The notes beneath the pieces were generated by a model. That model was not told the origin of the DNA and made no database searches. It saw only the letters and a program-made list of their open reading frames with translations. The position numbers and the translations under genes are program-made. A stretch of DNA of 64,000 bases from the NCBI RefSeq assembly GCF_002078505.1, contig NZ_LUAV01000023.1, forward strand, positions 1 to 64,000, given 5' to 3'. Shown one piece after another: positions 1-8,244 of the stretch; the stretch's first letter is position 1, and every line of letters starts with the position of its first letter. The DNA is from Ensifer aridi. GTDB taxonomy: Bacteria; Pseudomonadota; Alphaproteobacteria; Rhizobiales; Rhizobiaceae.

Positions 1-62
1 TTGACGTCTGTTTTCGGGAAAGCACGGCCTACGACACATATGGGCGCGAAGCGGTCATTTTA

Positions 63-90
63 CCTTGAGGAGAGCAAGGTCTCCTCAGGG
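63..90. other. Stem-loop downstream of the mscS-like gene
   Basis: An 11-bp inverted repeat (arms 63-73 and 80-90, one G/T wobble, 6-nt loop) lies about 120 bp beyond the stop of the minus-strand channel gene. It has no run of T on either side, so a Rho-independent terminator is only a possibility. No gene is supported in bases 1-212. Confidence 0.3.
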
Positions 91-212
91 TGGAAAGTTC
101 ACCTTGCCGCCGGCGATCTGAACGTGACGAAGGTGCCATTTCCGGACCTTTGCCGATAGTACGGGGAAGGTCGTGTCTCGGACGCAAAGCAGCCCCGGTG
201 GACCATCGCGAG

Positions 213-2306
213 CTACTCGGCTGCTGCCTCGCCCTTTTGTGCCGCGGCAGCGTTCTTTTTGGCGATTGCATCGCGGGTCGCGGCGGCGGCCGCTGTCGCT
301 TGCGCTTCATCGCCGGCGACCTGAACGGTCGGCGAGGCAAAGTGGATGCCGTTGGCCGCGAAGGCGTCCTTGATCATGGCCTGGGCCCGCCGCCTGATCT
401 GGGTCTGGTGACCGGGTTTCGTCGTCACGGCGAAGCTCAAGGTGATGCCGTAATCGCCGAACTGCTCGACGCCCTTCATCTTCACCGTTTCTATGATCAG
501 CGGCCCGAGTTCGGGGTCATCGAGGAGCGCGGCGCCTATGCCTTTGACGACCTTCTTCACCTTGGCGACGTCGGCATCGTAGGAGACGTTGATCATGAAC
601 TTGTCGATAACCCAGTCGCGGCTCATGTTCTGGACGGCGCCCAGCGAGCCGAAAGGAACGGTGAACACCGGACCACGGTGATGCCGAAGCTTGACCGAGC
701 GGATGCTGAAGGATTCGACCGTTCCCTTGTAGCTGCCGCTCTGGATGTATTCACCGACCCGGAAGGCGTCATCCATCATGTAGAACACGCCGCTAAGGAT
801 GTCCTTGACGAGGGTCTGAGAGCCGAAGCCGATGGCGACGCCGAAGACGCCGGCACCGGCGATCAGCGGGCCAACATGGACGCCGAGCCCCGAAAGCACC
901 ATCATGCCGGCGACGACCGCGATGAAGGCTGCGAGAAAGTTGCGCAGGATCGGCAGCAGCGTGCGCAGTCGCATGCTGCGGGCGAGTTGCGCCGAGCCGG
1001 AGCCGTCGACGCTCGCCCGCCTCAGATGAAGATCGATAAACCCTTTCGCCAGTTGCCAGATCAGATCTGCCGCCAGCAGAATGACCACTCCGGCAAGGAG
1101 ACCGCGGAAGACGCGGTTGAATACGTCGTCCTGCATCATCGCGCTGCCGTTGAAGCGGAAAATGACGGCGAGCCAGGCGGCCGCGAGCGCGATGATGGCG
1201 AACCGCGCTCCGCGGTCGATCAGCACATTCCGCATTACCTGAAGGTTGTCTGCCGCCTCTGCGTCCAGCATCGTCCGCGTCGCGGCACTGACGAAACGCA
1301 GCAGCGGCGGCAGGCCGAGGAGATAGACCCCGAGCCAGAACAGCACCTTCATGCCGGCAACCCAGACGACCCACAGCATGACGAGGAAGCCGATGAGGAA
1401 CGCGTTGCGCAATATCCGCCGCCCGGCTGTCATTTCCACGACGGGTCGGCGCAACACCGTATCGATTGCAAGGCCCAGCACAAGGAGGCCGAGGACGGCC
1501 GCCGTTAGATCACGGACGTCGACCGGAACCGCGAGTGCGCGCATCATGTCGATGACGGCCCACAGGAAAGCAGTGGAACAGGCAAACAGCACGAATCGTC
1601 TGTACAAGAAACGCGCTGCATCCGGCGTAAGAGATACCCTATGCCGCGTCTCCGCTGCCCCGCCGTCCTCGTATGCGGGCTTGAACACGGCCGCAGCGAT
1701 CGCGATCAGCAGGCGGGCGGCGATCCAGGCAATGAGCAGCGGGGCAACCGCTGCTTCGAACTGGCGTGGCCAGCCGGCTAGCACGAAGGCGGCGATCGCT
1801 GCGATCGCGAAGACGACCAGCGGGGCGATCCGGAGGAGCGCCCCGAGACCAAGCCCGAACTGGGCCGAGCTTCGGCCTGCACTGCGCCGCAATGTGTAGC
1901 GCAGCAGGAACTCGGCGCCGTAACCGACAAGGAGCACGAACGCGAAACCGCGGAGGATCGGCATCGTCCCTTGGTGCATCTCGGCCGCGGTGCGCTCTCG
2001 GGCCGCCACCCACTCCGGAACCATCCGCGGCGCGGCGTTCCGCATGCCGTCAAGGTGCCTTCTGATCTCGGCGACCCATTGCGATGCGAGACCCGCCGGC
2101 GGCGTGACGGCGGCCTGCCTGGCGGTCAGCCATTGCCGGACCTCCGGATCGTCCAGCAGTTCGATCAGTTGCTGGACCTTGGCGGGCGGCGCAGTAGCAG
2201 TCGCCGGCTCTTGCGCTGCCACCGTAGCGGCAAGTCCGAAAACGAGCTGCAGAAACAGCACGATCGCGGCGAGACCTCTGCACCCATTCCTGAAACCTGC
2301 GCTCAT
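213..2306 (-). CDS. Mechanosensitive ion channel, MscS family, large form
   Basis: A 697-residue inner-membrane protein that would open under membrane tension and release osmolytes. It begins with a hydrophobic signal segment (about residues 10-31) ending near VAAQEP, followed by a periplasmic stretch and then many hydrophobic helices. The MscS core is in the C-terminal third: a pore-lining helix rich in Gly and Ala, then VAIGFGSQTLVKDILSG and the beta domain around VPFGSLGAVQNMSRDW. It is much longer than E. coli MscS (286 aa) and resembles the YbiO/YnaI-type multi-helix members. It is followed on the same strand, in reverse map order, by the chimeric and hydrolase genes. The long plus-strand reading frames over it are shadows caused by high GC. 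Confidence 0.9.
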   Translation of the reverse strand: MSAGFRNGCRGLAAIVLFLQLVFGLAATVAAQEPATATAPPAKVQQLIELLDDPEVRQWLTARQAAVTPPAGLASQWVAEIRRHLDGMRNAAPRMVPEWVAARERTAAEMHQGTMPILRGFAFVLLVGYGAEFLLRYTLRRSAGRSSAQFGLGLGALLRIAPLVVFAIAAIAAFVLAGWPRQFEAAVAPLLIAWIAARLLIAIAAAVFKPAYEDGGAAETRHRVSLTPDAARFLYRRFVLFACSTAFLWAVIDMMRALAVPVDVRDLTAAVLGLLVLGLAIDTVLRRPVVEMTAGRRILRNAFLIGFLVMLWVVWVAGMKVLFWLGVYLLGLPPLLRFVSAATRTMLDAEAADNLQVMRNVLIDRGARFAIIALAAAWLAVIFRFNGSAMMQDDVFNRVFRGLLAGVVILLAADLIWQLAKGFIDLHLRRASVDGSGSAQLARSMRLRTLLPILRNFLAAFIAVVAGMMVLSGLGVHVGPLIAGAGVFGVAIGFGSQTLVKDILSGVFYMMDDAFRVGEYIQSGSYKGTVESFSIRSVKLRHHRGPVFTVPFGSLGAVQNMSRDWVIDKFMINVSYDADVAKVKKVVKGIGAALLDDPELGPLIIETVKMKGVEQFGDYGITLSFAVTTKPGHQTQIRRRAQAMIKDAFAANGIHFASPTVQVAGDEAQATAAAAATRDAIAKKNAAAAQKGEAAAE

Positions 2307-2424
2307 CCGGTTCGCCCTATCCTTTGCACCGACGTCCGCGATACCCAGGCAGGCGGAGACGTCGTTGCGCCCGCCGGCCCGTAGGCTTCGAGATCAGCAA
2401 GAAGGGGCCGCGCGCCCCTCCAGT

Positions 2425-3408
2425 TCAATGCCCTGTCAGTACAAGCGTCTGCACCGGCAGGAGCAGCGCTTGCAGCCGGAGGATCATCGCGTGCACCAAC
2501 CCGACGGTGTCCACCATGTGCAGGAACAGCCAGCGTGGCGTGCTGATGTCCGGCGAGTGCAGTTCGTCGTGATTGCTGGTATAGGCGTTTGCGATGCAAC
2601 TGCTTCCCGGCGGTATGCCGGTGAACTGGCCGTCGAAGAGCGGTTCCAGGAAAGTGGTCAGCGTTCCGGGCCGCGCCATCTGTTGCACGTCGGCGAGCTG
2701 ATCGGTCGGGCGGATCTGCCCGGTGGCGATGACCTCCTGGACCTCGGTTACTACCATCGGGATGATCGTGAAGGGCTTGCCGACGCAGGTCGCCTCAGCG
2801 ATCATCCCCGGCTTCATCACCTGGGCCTCGATCTGGCCGAAGCCGGCGATCAGCCCAATCCGGCGATCATCAGGCACCAGTATGCCGGCGCAGCGGATCA
2901 TGGGATTGACGACGTCACCGGGCCGAAGCGCGAACTGCTGAAGCATGCCGCCCGTGCCTGCGCGCACGACTGTCTTGTCGAGTTCGACCTGAGCCTGGGC
3001 CAGCGCCGCCTCGGCGCTGGCCTTCTGCTTCACATCAACGTCATTCGCGAGTATCCCAAGAGGGGTCTCGCCATTGGCAGACAGCTTTGTGTAGATGACA
3101 TCGCCTATGATGCTGAAACGGTCATATCGCGCCTCGCCGGCAGCCATGAATGCGAAATCGAGATGGTCGAGGATGTCGCCGAAATCGGCATCGATGTCCA
3201 CAGTGGGCAGCCCGAACTGGGAGGTTTCGCCCGACAGTCCGGCCATCCAGAAGTACGGAGCGATCGAGAAAGTCCAGCCATCCTGCACCTCGGCAGGCTG
3301 TGGGTCTTGGGCCAGCAGAGGTGATACGTCGGCCGCCCGTGCCCAGGTGGAGCCCAACGCCGCCAAGACCAGTGAGAACCCAAGCTTCAGACTTTTCTTC
3401 AACACCAT
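2425..3408 (-). CDS. Chimeric protein: outer-membrane N-terminus joined to an HlyD-type C-terminus
   Basis: The start is taken as ATG at 3408 because AAGGAG lies 6 nt before it; an upstream GTG at 3423 is in frame. After a signal peptide ending near TWARAADV, about 90 residues resemble a rhizobial outer-membrane beta-barrel protein (WTFSIAPYFWMAGLSG, FAFMAAGEARYDRFSIIGDV). Near base 3030 the sequence changes without loss of frame to the second half of an HlyD/YibH-type membrane fusion protein (AEAALAQAQVELDKTVVRA, then a GDVVNP turn and a strand-rich domain). The HlyD part lacks its own membrane anchor and first coiled-coil arm, and the barrel part is cut after the first few strands. A deletion that fused two neighbouring genes is the simplest origin. 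The product is probably non-functional. Confidence 0.7.
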   Translation of the reverse strand: MVLKKSLKLGFSLVLAALGSTWARAADVSPLLAQDPQPAEVQDGWTFSIAPYFWMAGLSGETSQFGLPTVDIDADFGDILDHLDFAFMAAGEARYDRFSIIGDVIYTKLSANGETPLGILANDVDVKQKASAEAALAQAQVELDKTVVRAGTGGMLQQFALRPGDVVNPMIRCAGILVPDDRRIGLIAGFGQIEAQVMKPGMIAEATCVGKPFTIIPMVVTEVQEVIATGQIRPTDQLADVQQMARPGTLTTFLEPLFDGQFTGIPPGSSCIANAYTSNHDELHSPDISTPRWLFLHMVDTVGLVHAMILRLQALLLPVQTLVLTGH

Positions 3409-3419
3409 CGACTTCTCCT

Positions 3420-4769
3420 TCACTGGCCGCCCACTTGCGCCATCATTGTGCCATGGCGCAAACCTGTCTGCCTGCCGCGGTTTTCGAGCCGCATTTCGAT
3501 GCCCTCGTCGATTGCTGGGCGCTCGTCTGACCTGTCATGCTGTTCAAGTGATGGCATCTTGTCTCGGGTATTCTGATCCACCATGGCGACCGGCGCGGCG
3601 AGCATAAGACCCGCCGCATTCCCGGCCGCCGCCGCTACTCCGGTCGTTCCGGCAACCAGGTGGTCCCCGAGACCCATCCTGCTGTCGGTCAGCGTCTGGC
3701 CTTCGGAGATACGTGCGCCGATCAGCCTGACTATCTCCGGCGATTCCGCAAACTTGCTGTGGTGGAGACCGTCGCCGGCCTCCACCTTTGTGAGGTCGAT
3801 CACGGCGATGTTGTTGGCTGCGAGCTCCTCCTTGTAAGGAGCCTGCTCGGGATCAATCGATCCAAGTCGGGCGATGTCTCCCCACACCCTGCGCGAGAAG
3901 GCGAGCGCCCGATCATCGCGGGATACGAACAATGTGAACCGGGGGTGCTGCTTGCCCATGTCGGCAATCTGCGAGCGGAACACGTCCACATCAACGTCCG
4001 GAGCCGCAAGCATTACGTTCTTAAATTTCGGTGGCAGGCCGCCGTTCCGTATCGCCATCTGGCGCAACCCTTCGAGGGCCAGCCAGTTGCCCATGGAATG
4101 CGCGAGGATTGAGACCTCCCTTACTTCTGAATCGTTCGCCAGGTACTGGAACAGCTTCTCCAGAGCGTTCCGCGTGTAGTTGGTGCTTTCGCGGTCGTAT
4201 CCGTAGGCGAGCAGGCTCCCCCGCGACGGCCAGGTCACGAGAATGGGCGCGCTACCGACATCCGAATCGTGGACGATCTGCGCAAAGCGATAGACGGAAT
4301 CCTCGAACCGGTTGTTGAAGCCATGGATGAACACGAACGCGCTCCGGTCGGGGCTCTTGCTGACCCTGTCGTTGAACCAGGTCTTTGCATCCTCCAGGCT
4401 GATCTCGTCCGCCTTCAAGGTTGCGAAGTCTGTCGCCGGATTTGACGGCAGACTCTTCGGCCAGGCGACGTCACCGACCTTGCGAGCGCTCGCTGGTGGG
4501 ATCGAAACCGTGATGTCGGCAAAGGCCGGCGCAAGCGCTCGTTCGCCGGTAAACATCTCCCCCTAAGTGGTGGAGCGACTCCGGGTCGTCGCAATCAACA
4601 TATTCACGCGGCTGGAACTGGGCAAGGTGTCCGCCACAGGCGTCAGCACGCCCCTAGGATGCCCGCCGCATCCGGGGAACAGAACGAGCGCGGAACAAAC
4701 AACGAGCCACCGACAACGCAGGAATAGGGAGGTCAGACGATTTTTATTGACCCTGTGCGGAATGCTCAC
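3420..4769 (-). pseudogene. Lipoprotein alpha/beta hydrolase (DUF900 type), split by an in-frame TAG
   Basis: The N-terminal part (4566-4769, 68 aa) carries a lipobox-like signal, VLFPGCGG, and the family segment VNMLIATTR. It ends at TAG (4563-4565). The same frame continues directly with GGG GAG ATG and the remaining 378 residues. These have the catalytic core: FVFIHGFNN (oxyanion region), AHSMGNW with Ser154 of the second part as nucleophile, and a downstream Asp/His region. Family members run through this point without interruption (residues like RSRSTT-x-GEMFTGER). The gene is therefore either killed by one nonsense change, read through at a UAG, or restarted at ATG 4556 as a cytoplasmic protein without the lipoprotein signal. 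The C-terminus overlaps the AAGGAG region of the next gene. Confidence 0.75.
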
Positions 4770-4908
4770 TGCACGTCCTTTCGCTATCCCTGCGTCTCAG
4801 GTGTCGTGCATGTGCTGACAATGCATTGCCTGAGGTGCCGAACACATCGGATCAATGCAACCGACACTCACCATAAGCGAACTTTAGTGGTAAGCTGGCG
4901 TCTACAAT

Positions 4909-4925
4909 ATTGTCCTTTGGGGCAA
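4909..4925 (-). promoter_or_regulatory. Regulatory motif copy 1 (ahead of the kinase gene)
   Basis: On the minus strand this reads TTGCCCCAAAGGACAAT. It lies about 75-90 bp upstream of the histidine kinase start. The 14-bp core CCCCAAAGGACAAT recurs with one or two changes at 7555-7568 and 8049-8062, each time between genes of the same cluster. It is a candidate binding site for the FixJ-like regulator encoded at 6898. Confidence 0.5.
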
Positions 4926-4999
4926 CGCGACGCCGTAATTTTCACTAGCGCCATTTTTGAAGCGGTCCCCGATAACACTTTTCAGCCTCCTGGTGTCGC

Positions 5000-6901
5000 A
5001 TGATTGCTTGGTTCCAGGCACGCCCCGGCAAGATTCGCGCGAGTCCATCGTGCAGGAACGCGTCCGCCCTCATTTGCATTCTATTGATCGCGATTTTCGC
5101 CCCGACCGACATTGGTTCCGCGGAAGTCGCGGGCCCGGTCCCGCGTGTCCTGATCCTCTACCCCTATGACGAGCGAATTCCTGCTACGAATATCGTCGGC
5201 GAGGCCACAAGAACGCGGCTGCTTGAGGCGACCGCGGGCAAGATCGAACTCTTTTCGGAGTTCCTCGACCTTTCCCGATTCCCCGAGATGCGCCACGTCG
5301 AACGAATGGCGCGCTATCTCGCCGAGAAGTACATCGATCGCCGTCCGGACCTGATCATCGCTCTGGGCGAGGAATCCACCCGCTTCATCGTAAGAAACCG
5401 GAATGCGATCGCACCGGATGCGAAGATCGTCTTTGGCGGTTTCGGCAGTGCGACCGCGGAGGAACTGCGTCTGCCCGACGACGTCGTCGGCGCCTTGACG
5501 GAGTTCGAAATCAGAAAAACCGCGGAGATGGCGATCGGACTTCAGCCGAATGCCCGACGACTTGTGGTGATTGCGGGATCGGCGGAATTCGACAAGGCCT
5601 GGATTGCCGCAGCGCAGGAGGACCTGACCGGTCTGCCGCGGAATGTTGAGACGACCTATCTCACCGGATTGTCGATCGACGAGTTTGCCGAGCATGTGGC
5701 AGCTCTACCGCCAGACACGATCGTCATCGTCTTGACCGTGCTTAGTGATCGCAGCGGCCGGAACTTCGTCCCGCGCAATTCGCTGCAGAAGATCGCAAGC
5801 GCGGCCAACGCCCCGGTCTATGGTCCATATTCGACATATCTGGGACATGGGGTCGTTGGCGGCAATGCGGCGACGTTCGAATCCACGGGGGCTGCCGTCG
5901 CCAGTCTGGCCATCGATGCCCTTGCCGGCAAGGCGATCACCGATGTGACTGTGCCGCAAAGTTATATGGCCGATGCACGGCAGTTGCGGCGTTGGGGCCT
6001 TTCGGAAGCCGATCTTCCTCCGGGCACTGTCGTGTCCTTCAACGAAAGATCATTGTGGGAGGAATATTGGAAGGAGATCATAGCGATTTCCGTCTTTGTC
6101 GCAGCCCAAAGCCTGGTCATTGTTTCGTTGGCCTTCGAACGCCGTCGACGGGCAGCCGCGGAGTTTCAGGCGCGGCGCCGTCTTCTCGAGGTTATCCATC
6201 TAAACCAATCGGCCACTGCCGGTGCATTGTCGGCCTCGATCGCCCATGAGCTCAACCAGCCGCTCGGTGCCATCCGCATCAACGCCGAAACCGCAGCCGT
6301 GATGCTTGAAAGCAAAGAACCCGACTTGAAGCTGATCAGGCAGATTCTGGCGGATATCCGCGACGACGACCAGCGAGCCGGCGACATCATTGCTCAAATG
6401 AGAGGATTGCTGAAGAAGCGAAGCGAGATCGACTGGCAGGAATTCGATCTGAAGGATGTGATCCAGAGCGCCATTCACATACTCAGACCGGAAGCGGAGC
6501 GGCGAAACGTCGTCGTGAGTTCGATGGGGCCACCACAGGGATTGCCGGTTCGCGCCGATCGAGTCCATGTCCAGCAGGTCATCCTCAACCTCGCGACGAA
6601 CGCCATGGACGCCATGCTCCATGCGTCGGGCGCCGAGAGGAATTTGGTGTTTCAAACCACGCTGGCCGGGACAAATGGAAAGGTTGAAGTGTCGATCTCC
6701 GACACCGGCTGCGGGATTCCGAACGACAAGCTCAGCAGCATCTTCGATGCCTTCTACACCACCAAGCCGGCCGGCACCGGGCTTGGTCTTTCGATCGCCC
6801 GTGTGATAATAGAAATCTACGGCGGCAAGATCTGGGCCGACAACCGCCCGGAAGGGGGTGCCGTGTTCCGCTTCGTCCTGCCGCTCGCGCAACGTGGATG
6901 A
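5000..6901 (+). CDS. Hybrid sensor histidine kinase with an ABC-type substrate-binding sensor domain
   Basis: A 633-residue membrane kinase. A signal/anchor segment (about residues 21-40) is followed by a periplasmic domain (about 48-340) of the ABC_sub_bind type, starting PRVLILYPYDERIP. A single transmembrane helix sits at about 359-378 (EIIAISVFVAAQSLVIVSL). The HisKA box has the phospho-acceptor His416 in SIAHELNQPLGAIR, and the ATPase domain ends with GTGLGLSIARVI and a DTGCGIP box. The sensor fold suggests that it binds a small solute directly rather than through a separate binding protein. Its stop overlaps the start of the response regulator (ATGA), so the two are translationally coupled and form a two-component pair. 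The ligand is unknown; the downstream sulfatase genes make a sulfate ester or its product a reasonable guess. Confidence 0.88.
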   Translation: MIAWFQARPGKIRASPSCRNASALICILLIAIFAPTDIGSAEVAGPVPRVLILYPYDERIPATNIVGEATRTRLLEATAGKIELFSEFLDLSRFPEMRHVERMARYLAEKYIDRRPDLIIALGEESTRFIVRNRNAIAPDAKIVFGGFGSATAEELRLPDDVVGALTEFEIRKTAEMAIGLQPNARRLVVIAGSAEFDKAWIAAAQEDLTGLPRNVETTYLTGLSIDEFAEHVAALPPDTIVIVLTVLSDRSGRNFVPRNSLQKIASAANAPVYGPYSTYLGHGVVGGNAATFESTGAAVASLAIDALAGKAITDVTVPQSYMADARQLRRWGLSEADLPPGTVVSFNERSLWEEYWKEIIAISVFVAAQSLVIVSLAFERRRRAAAEFQARRRLLEVIHLNQSATAGALSASIAHELNQPLGAIRINAETAAVMLESKEPDLKLIRQILADIRDDDQRAGDIIAQMRGLLKKRSEIDWQEFDLKDVIQSAIHILRPEAERRNVVVSSMGPPQGLPVRADRVHVQQVILNLATNAMDAMLHASGAERNLVFQTTLAGTNGKVEVSISDTGCGIPNDKLSSIFDAFYTTKPAGTGLGLSIARVIIEIYGGKIWADNRPEGGAVFRFVLPLAQRG

Positions 6902-7521
6902 ACCTGGTGGGCCCGACCGTTCACATCGTCGATGACGACCAGTCGTTCCGGACAGCCGTGGGGCGGTTGCTTGAGGCCTCAGGCTATCGGGTCGCGGCCT
7001 ACGAATCAGGTGAAGAGTTATTGGCACGCCTCCCGAGTGGGCATGGCTGCATTCTGCTCGACTTGCAGATGCCCGGCCTGTCCGGCTTGGAACTGCAGGC
7101 TCGTCTTGCCGACATGGCGCCTTTCCTGCCGATCGTGTTCCTGACCGGCCGTGGCAACATATCGATCACCGTGCAGGCGATGAAGGCCGGCGCCTATGAC
7201 TTTCTTGAAAAGCCGGCCTCGAGCACGGCGGTGCTTGAAGCCGTTAAGCGGGCGCTACAGCTTTGTGAGACGAGACGGCTGGAGCAAGATCGCGTCCAAG
7301 CGCTCCATACTCTTGTTGCTAGGCTCACACCACGGGAATCACAGGTCTTCCGCCTGATCGTTCGTGGCAAGCGCAACAAGCAGATCGCCTATGAGCTCAG
7401 CACATCCGAGCGGACCGTCAAGGCACATCGTCACAACGTCATGGAAAAGCTCGGGGCGCGCTCTCTGGCGGAGGCCGTTTCGATGGCGGAACGACTGGGC
7501 TTGCTTGAAAAAACCGCATGA
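6898..7521 (+). CDS. FixJ/NarL-type response regulator
   Basis: A 207-residue regulator. The receiver domain has the acidic pair in IVDDDQS, the phospho-acceptor Asp55 in ILLDLQMPG, Thr83 in FLTGRG and Lys105 in FLEKP. A LuxR-type helix-turn-helix follows at about 140-200 (LTPRESQVFRLIVRGKRNKQ and SERTVKAHRHNVMEKL). It overlaps the kinase gene by 4 bp. As the only DNA-binding regulator in the cluster it is the likely activator of the sulfatase genes, and three copies of a shared 14-bp motif in the cluster are candidate targets. Confidence 0.9.
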   Translation: MNLVGPTVHIVDDDQSFRTAVGRLLEASGYRVAAYESGEELLARLPSGHGCILLDLQMPGLSGLELQARLADMAPFLPIVFLTGRGNISITVQAMKAGAYDFLEKPASSTAVLEAVKRALQLCETRRLEQDRVQALHTLVARLTPRESQVFRLIVRGKRNKQIAYELSTSERTVKAHRHNVMEKLGARSLAEAVSMAERLGLLEKTA

Positions 7522-7550
7522 CTGACGTGCCGCTCTTCCAGGCACTTTCC

Positions 7551-7570
7551 TCTTCCCCTAAGGACAATAG
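7551..7570 (+). promoter_or_regulatory. Regulatory motif copy 2 (ahead of the receiver gene)
   Basis: TCTTCCCCTAAGGACAATAG lies 77 bp before the TTG start of the single-domain receiver. It matches the copy at 8045-8064 at 18 of 20 positions and, over the 14-bp core, the inverted copy at 4909-4922 at 13 of 14. Confidence 0.5.
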
Positions 7571-7646
7571 GCGACACCGCGATTTTGCCTCCTAATGGAT
7601 TTCGTGGCCGTATTCCGCGGCCAACCGGCTCTGGAAAGGCATCACG

Positions 7647-8030
7647 TTGGAAACCCGACCACGCACGGTTGCTGTCGTGGAAGACAATCCGAGCATGCGA
7701 ACAAGTGTCGAGCGGTTGCTGAACGCCTGTGGCTTGACGACCGAGGGATACTCGTCGGCCGAAGCCTTTCTCAGCCACGCTACGCCGGCGGAGCTTGGCT
7801 GCATCGTGCTCGACATCCATCTTGCCGGCATGTCGGGCATCGAGTTGCGGCGGCGCCTGAAAACCGCTCATCCTAGGCTCGCGGTCATTTTCATCACGGC
7901 AATCGATGATGACGCGCTCGAACTGGAGGCACGTAAGGTCGGTTGCATCGCCTATCTGCACAAGCCGTTTCCCGCCGCCTCGTTGGTTGGTGCAGTCAAG
8001 GACGCACTCGCGGGAAATGCAACCGATTGA
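7647..8030 (+). CDS. Single-domain response regulator receiver
   Basis: A 127-residue receiver with no output domain. It has the acidic pair in VVEDNPS, phospho-acceptor Asp56 in IVLDIHLAGMSG, the Thr in FITAIDD and Lys106 in YLHKPF. The start is TTG at 7647, chosen because GGAAAGG lies 7-8 nt ahead and the receiver fold begins right after it. It could act as a phosphate sink or as a second partner of the kinase at 5000. Its separate promoter region carries the shared 14-bp motif, which suggests feedback control within the cluster. Confidence 0.85.
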   Translation: METRPRTVAVVEDNPSMRTSVERLLNACGLTTEGYSSAEAFLSHATPAELGCIVLDIHLAGMSGIELRRRLKTAHPRLAVIFITAIDDDALELEARKVGCIAYLHKPFPAASLVGAVKDALAGNATD

Positions 8031-8044
8031 ACGTCGGATCGCAG

Positions 8045-8064
8045 TCTTCCCCAAAGTACAATAG
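8045..8064 (+). promoter_or_regulatory. Regulatory motif copy 3 (ahead of the sulfatase gene)
   Basis: TCTTCCCCAAAGTACAATAG sits 180 bp before the sulfatase start. The leader that follows (8065-8244) has no gene and includes complementary GCCGGC stretches around 8105 and 8130 that could form a hairpin in the transcript. Confidence 0.5.
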
Positions 8065-8244
8065 CGCCGCGAGCGATACTCCATAAAATTGCCAGTGGAA
8101 AAAAGGCCGGCGCGCCACCCAAAGGAGAGTGCCGGCAAATCCGCATTAAATGACGGACGGTGCGTTCCGGCGGAAGCGGCCAGGGACGCCGGAGGGCCCT
8201 CGGCATGTCCGCGCATTCGTTCAAACCAGTCAGGGAGAAGAAAG

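Noticed and set aside
90..1508. 472-codon plus-strand open frame
   Set aside because: It lies antisense to the MscS gene, has no domain, and its residue usage (runs of Arg, Asp, Gln, His) is typical of a shadow frame in GC-rich DNA.
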